Shown here: positions 63,601 to 64,000 of the stretch, piece by piece | Position numbering within the stretch: position 1 is the first letter of the stretch | Layout: every line of letters begins with the position of its first letter | Assembly (NCBI RefSeq): GCF_001649575.2 | Contig: NC_051435.1 | Coordinates: 4,671,191-4,735,190 of the forward strand | DNA length: 64,000 bases | Origin: Kryptolebias marmoratus | Taxonomy: Eukaryota; Chordata; Actinopteri; Cyprinodontiformes; Rivulidae | Direction of reading: 5' to 3' | Translations under genes and position numbers: made by a program | Notes under the pieces: model-generated | Seen by the model: only the letters and a program-made list of their open reading frames with translations | Database searches by the model: none | What the model was told of the DNA's origin: nothing

Positions 63601-64000
63601 TAAATGAGACATCAACAGGGAAGGAAAATACTTGTTGAAACCTCAGATAGTGTGAAGCAACAACACTTTGTAGGACTGTACCTGGGAAATAAAGCTGAAT
63701 TTTGTAAGAAAATGCTTGTAGCTCTGGGTTGTTTTTGTGTTTTGAATGATGTTGAATAATTACATGTGTCTAAAAACACGCGTTTGTTCCTAAGTGTAAA
63801 AATAAATGACAAAAAAGTTCATTTTTTTATATTGAACAGTTGAGAAAATTTGGGTTCAGGTTTATTTGTGTGCACATGTTGGAGTAAACAGCTGGTTTTG
63901 TAATTACTTCCCTTTATTGTGCTGTCAGATACAGAAAGGTTTATGAGCTTTGTTGGAGAACCTTAGCAGTCAAATCAAATTTATAAAGCACCTGTGAAAC
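60670..64000. other. Right end of window, no recognisable gene
   Basis: AT-rich DNA. There is one unexplained open stretch behind a good splice acceptor (61011-61160). The last 30 bases ('caaatcaaatttataaagca') resemble the start of a common fish interspersed repeat cut off by the window edge. I recognise nothing else. Confidence 0.45.
61011..61160 (+). other. Unrecognised open stretch after a strong splice acceptor
   Basis: The acceptor 'cttcccccgtctccag' is followed by an open frame beginning RQMTVMLHSVDRETALMKLL and running to a TAG at 61158-61160. It is less AT-rich than its surroundings. I recognise no family and no partner exon, so it may be a terminal exon of an unknown or noncoding transcript, or chance. 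Confidence 0.2.

Noticed and set aside
52530..64000. Exons of a neighbouring gene (RAMP1 lies next to UBE2F in mammals)
   Set aside because: No sequence resembling RAMP1 exons or other expected neighbours could be read in this stretch.

Overview
This window is nuclear DNA from a ray-finned (teleost) fish. The evidence is AT-rich sequence, GT-AG introns, a fish-type odorant receptor, a fish-lineage tandem pair of small methyltransferase genes, a vertebrate-type UBE2F gene, and many fish DNA-transposon relics (Tc1-like and hAT-like) plus a dispersed repeat family. From memory, that repeat family suggests an atherinomorph (killifish or livebearer) relative, but this is weak. All identifications rest on reading and hand-splicing the sequence; no search was run.

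Layout. 1-1.9 kb: repeat-rich DNA with a 635-base assembly gap that starts at the end of a hairpin. 1.9-2.8 kb, minus strand: one intact, intronless odorant receptor gene. 2.9-7.7 kb: intergenic DNA with repeat pieces and a CTCF-like motif. 7.7-10.45 kb, plus: a six-exon SAM-dependent methyltransferase (272 aa) behind a GC-rich promoter with a perfect CRE palindrome. 11.7-14.8 kb, plus: its tandem paralogue (281 aa). Four of the six coding exons have identical lengths in the two genes and all intron phases match. 14.8-20.8 kb: intergenic DNA with transposon tails and a (AGAT)41 microsatellite.

20.8-52.5 kb, plus: UBE2F, the NEDD8-conjugating E2 enzyme, with a likely noncoding GC-rich first exon and nine coding exons (184 aa). 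Catalytic Cys115 and the HPN motif are intact. The gene is spread over about 31 kb, with a 12.6-kb last intron. A Tc1-like relic in that intron ends 60 bp before the final coding exon. 52.5-64 kb: no gene I can recognise. It holds repeat copies, a Tc1-like relic split by a later hAT-type MITE, and one unexplained open frame behind a good splice acceptor.

The genes do not form a pathway. The receptor would act in olfactory neurons, the methyltransferases are predicted soluble small-molecule enzymes of unknown substrate, and UBE2F is a housekeeping cullin-neddylation enzyme. I found no clearly new molecular system. The most useful observations are the duplicated methyltransferase pair, the roughly eleven-copy repeat family, the nested transposon, and the transposon beside the last UBE2F exon.
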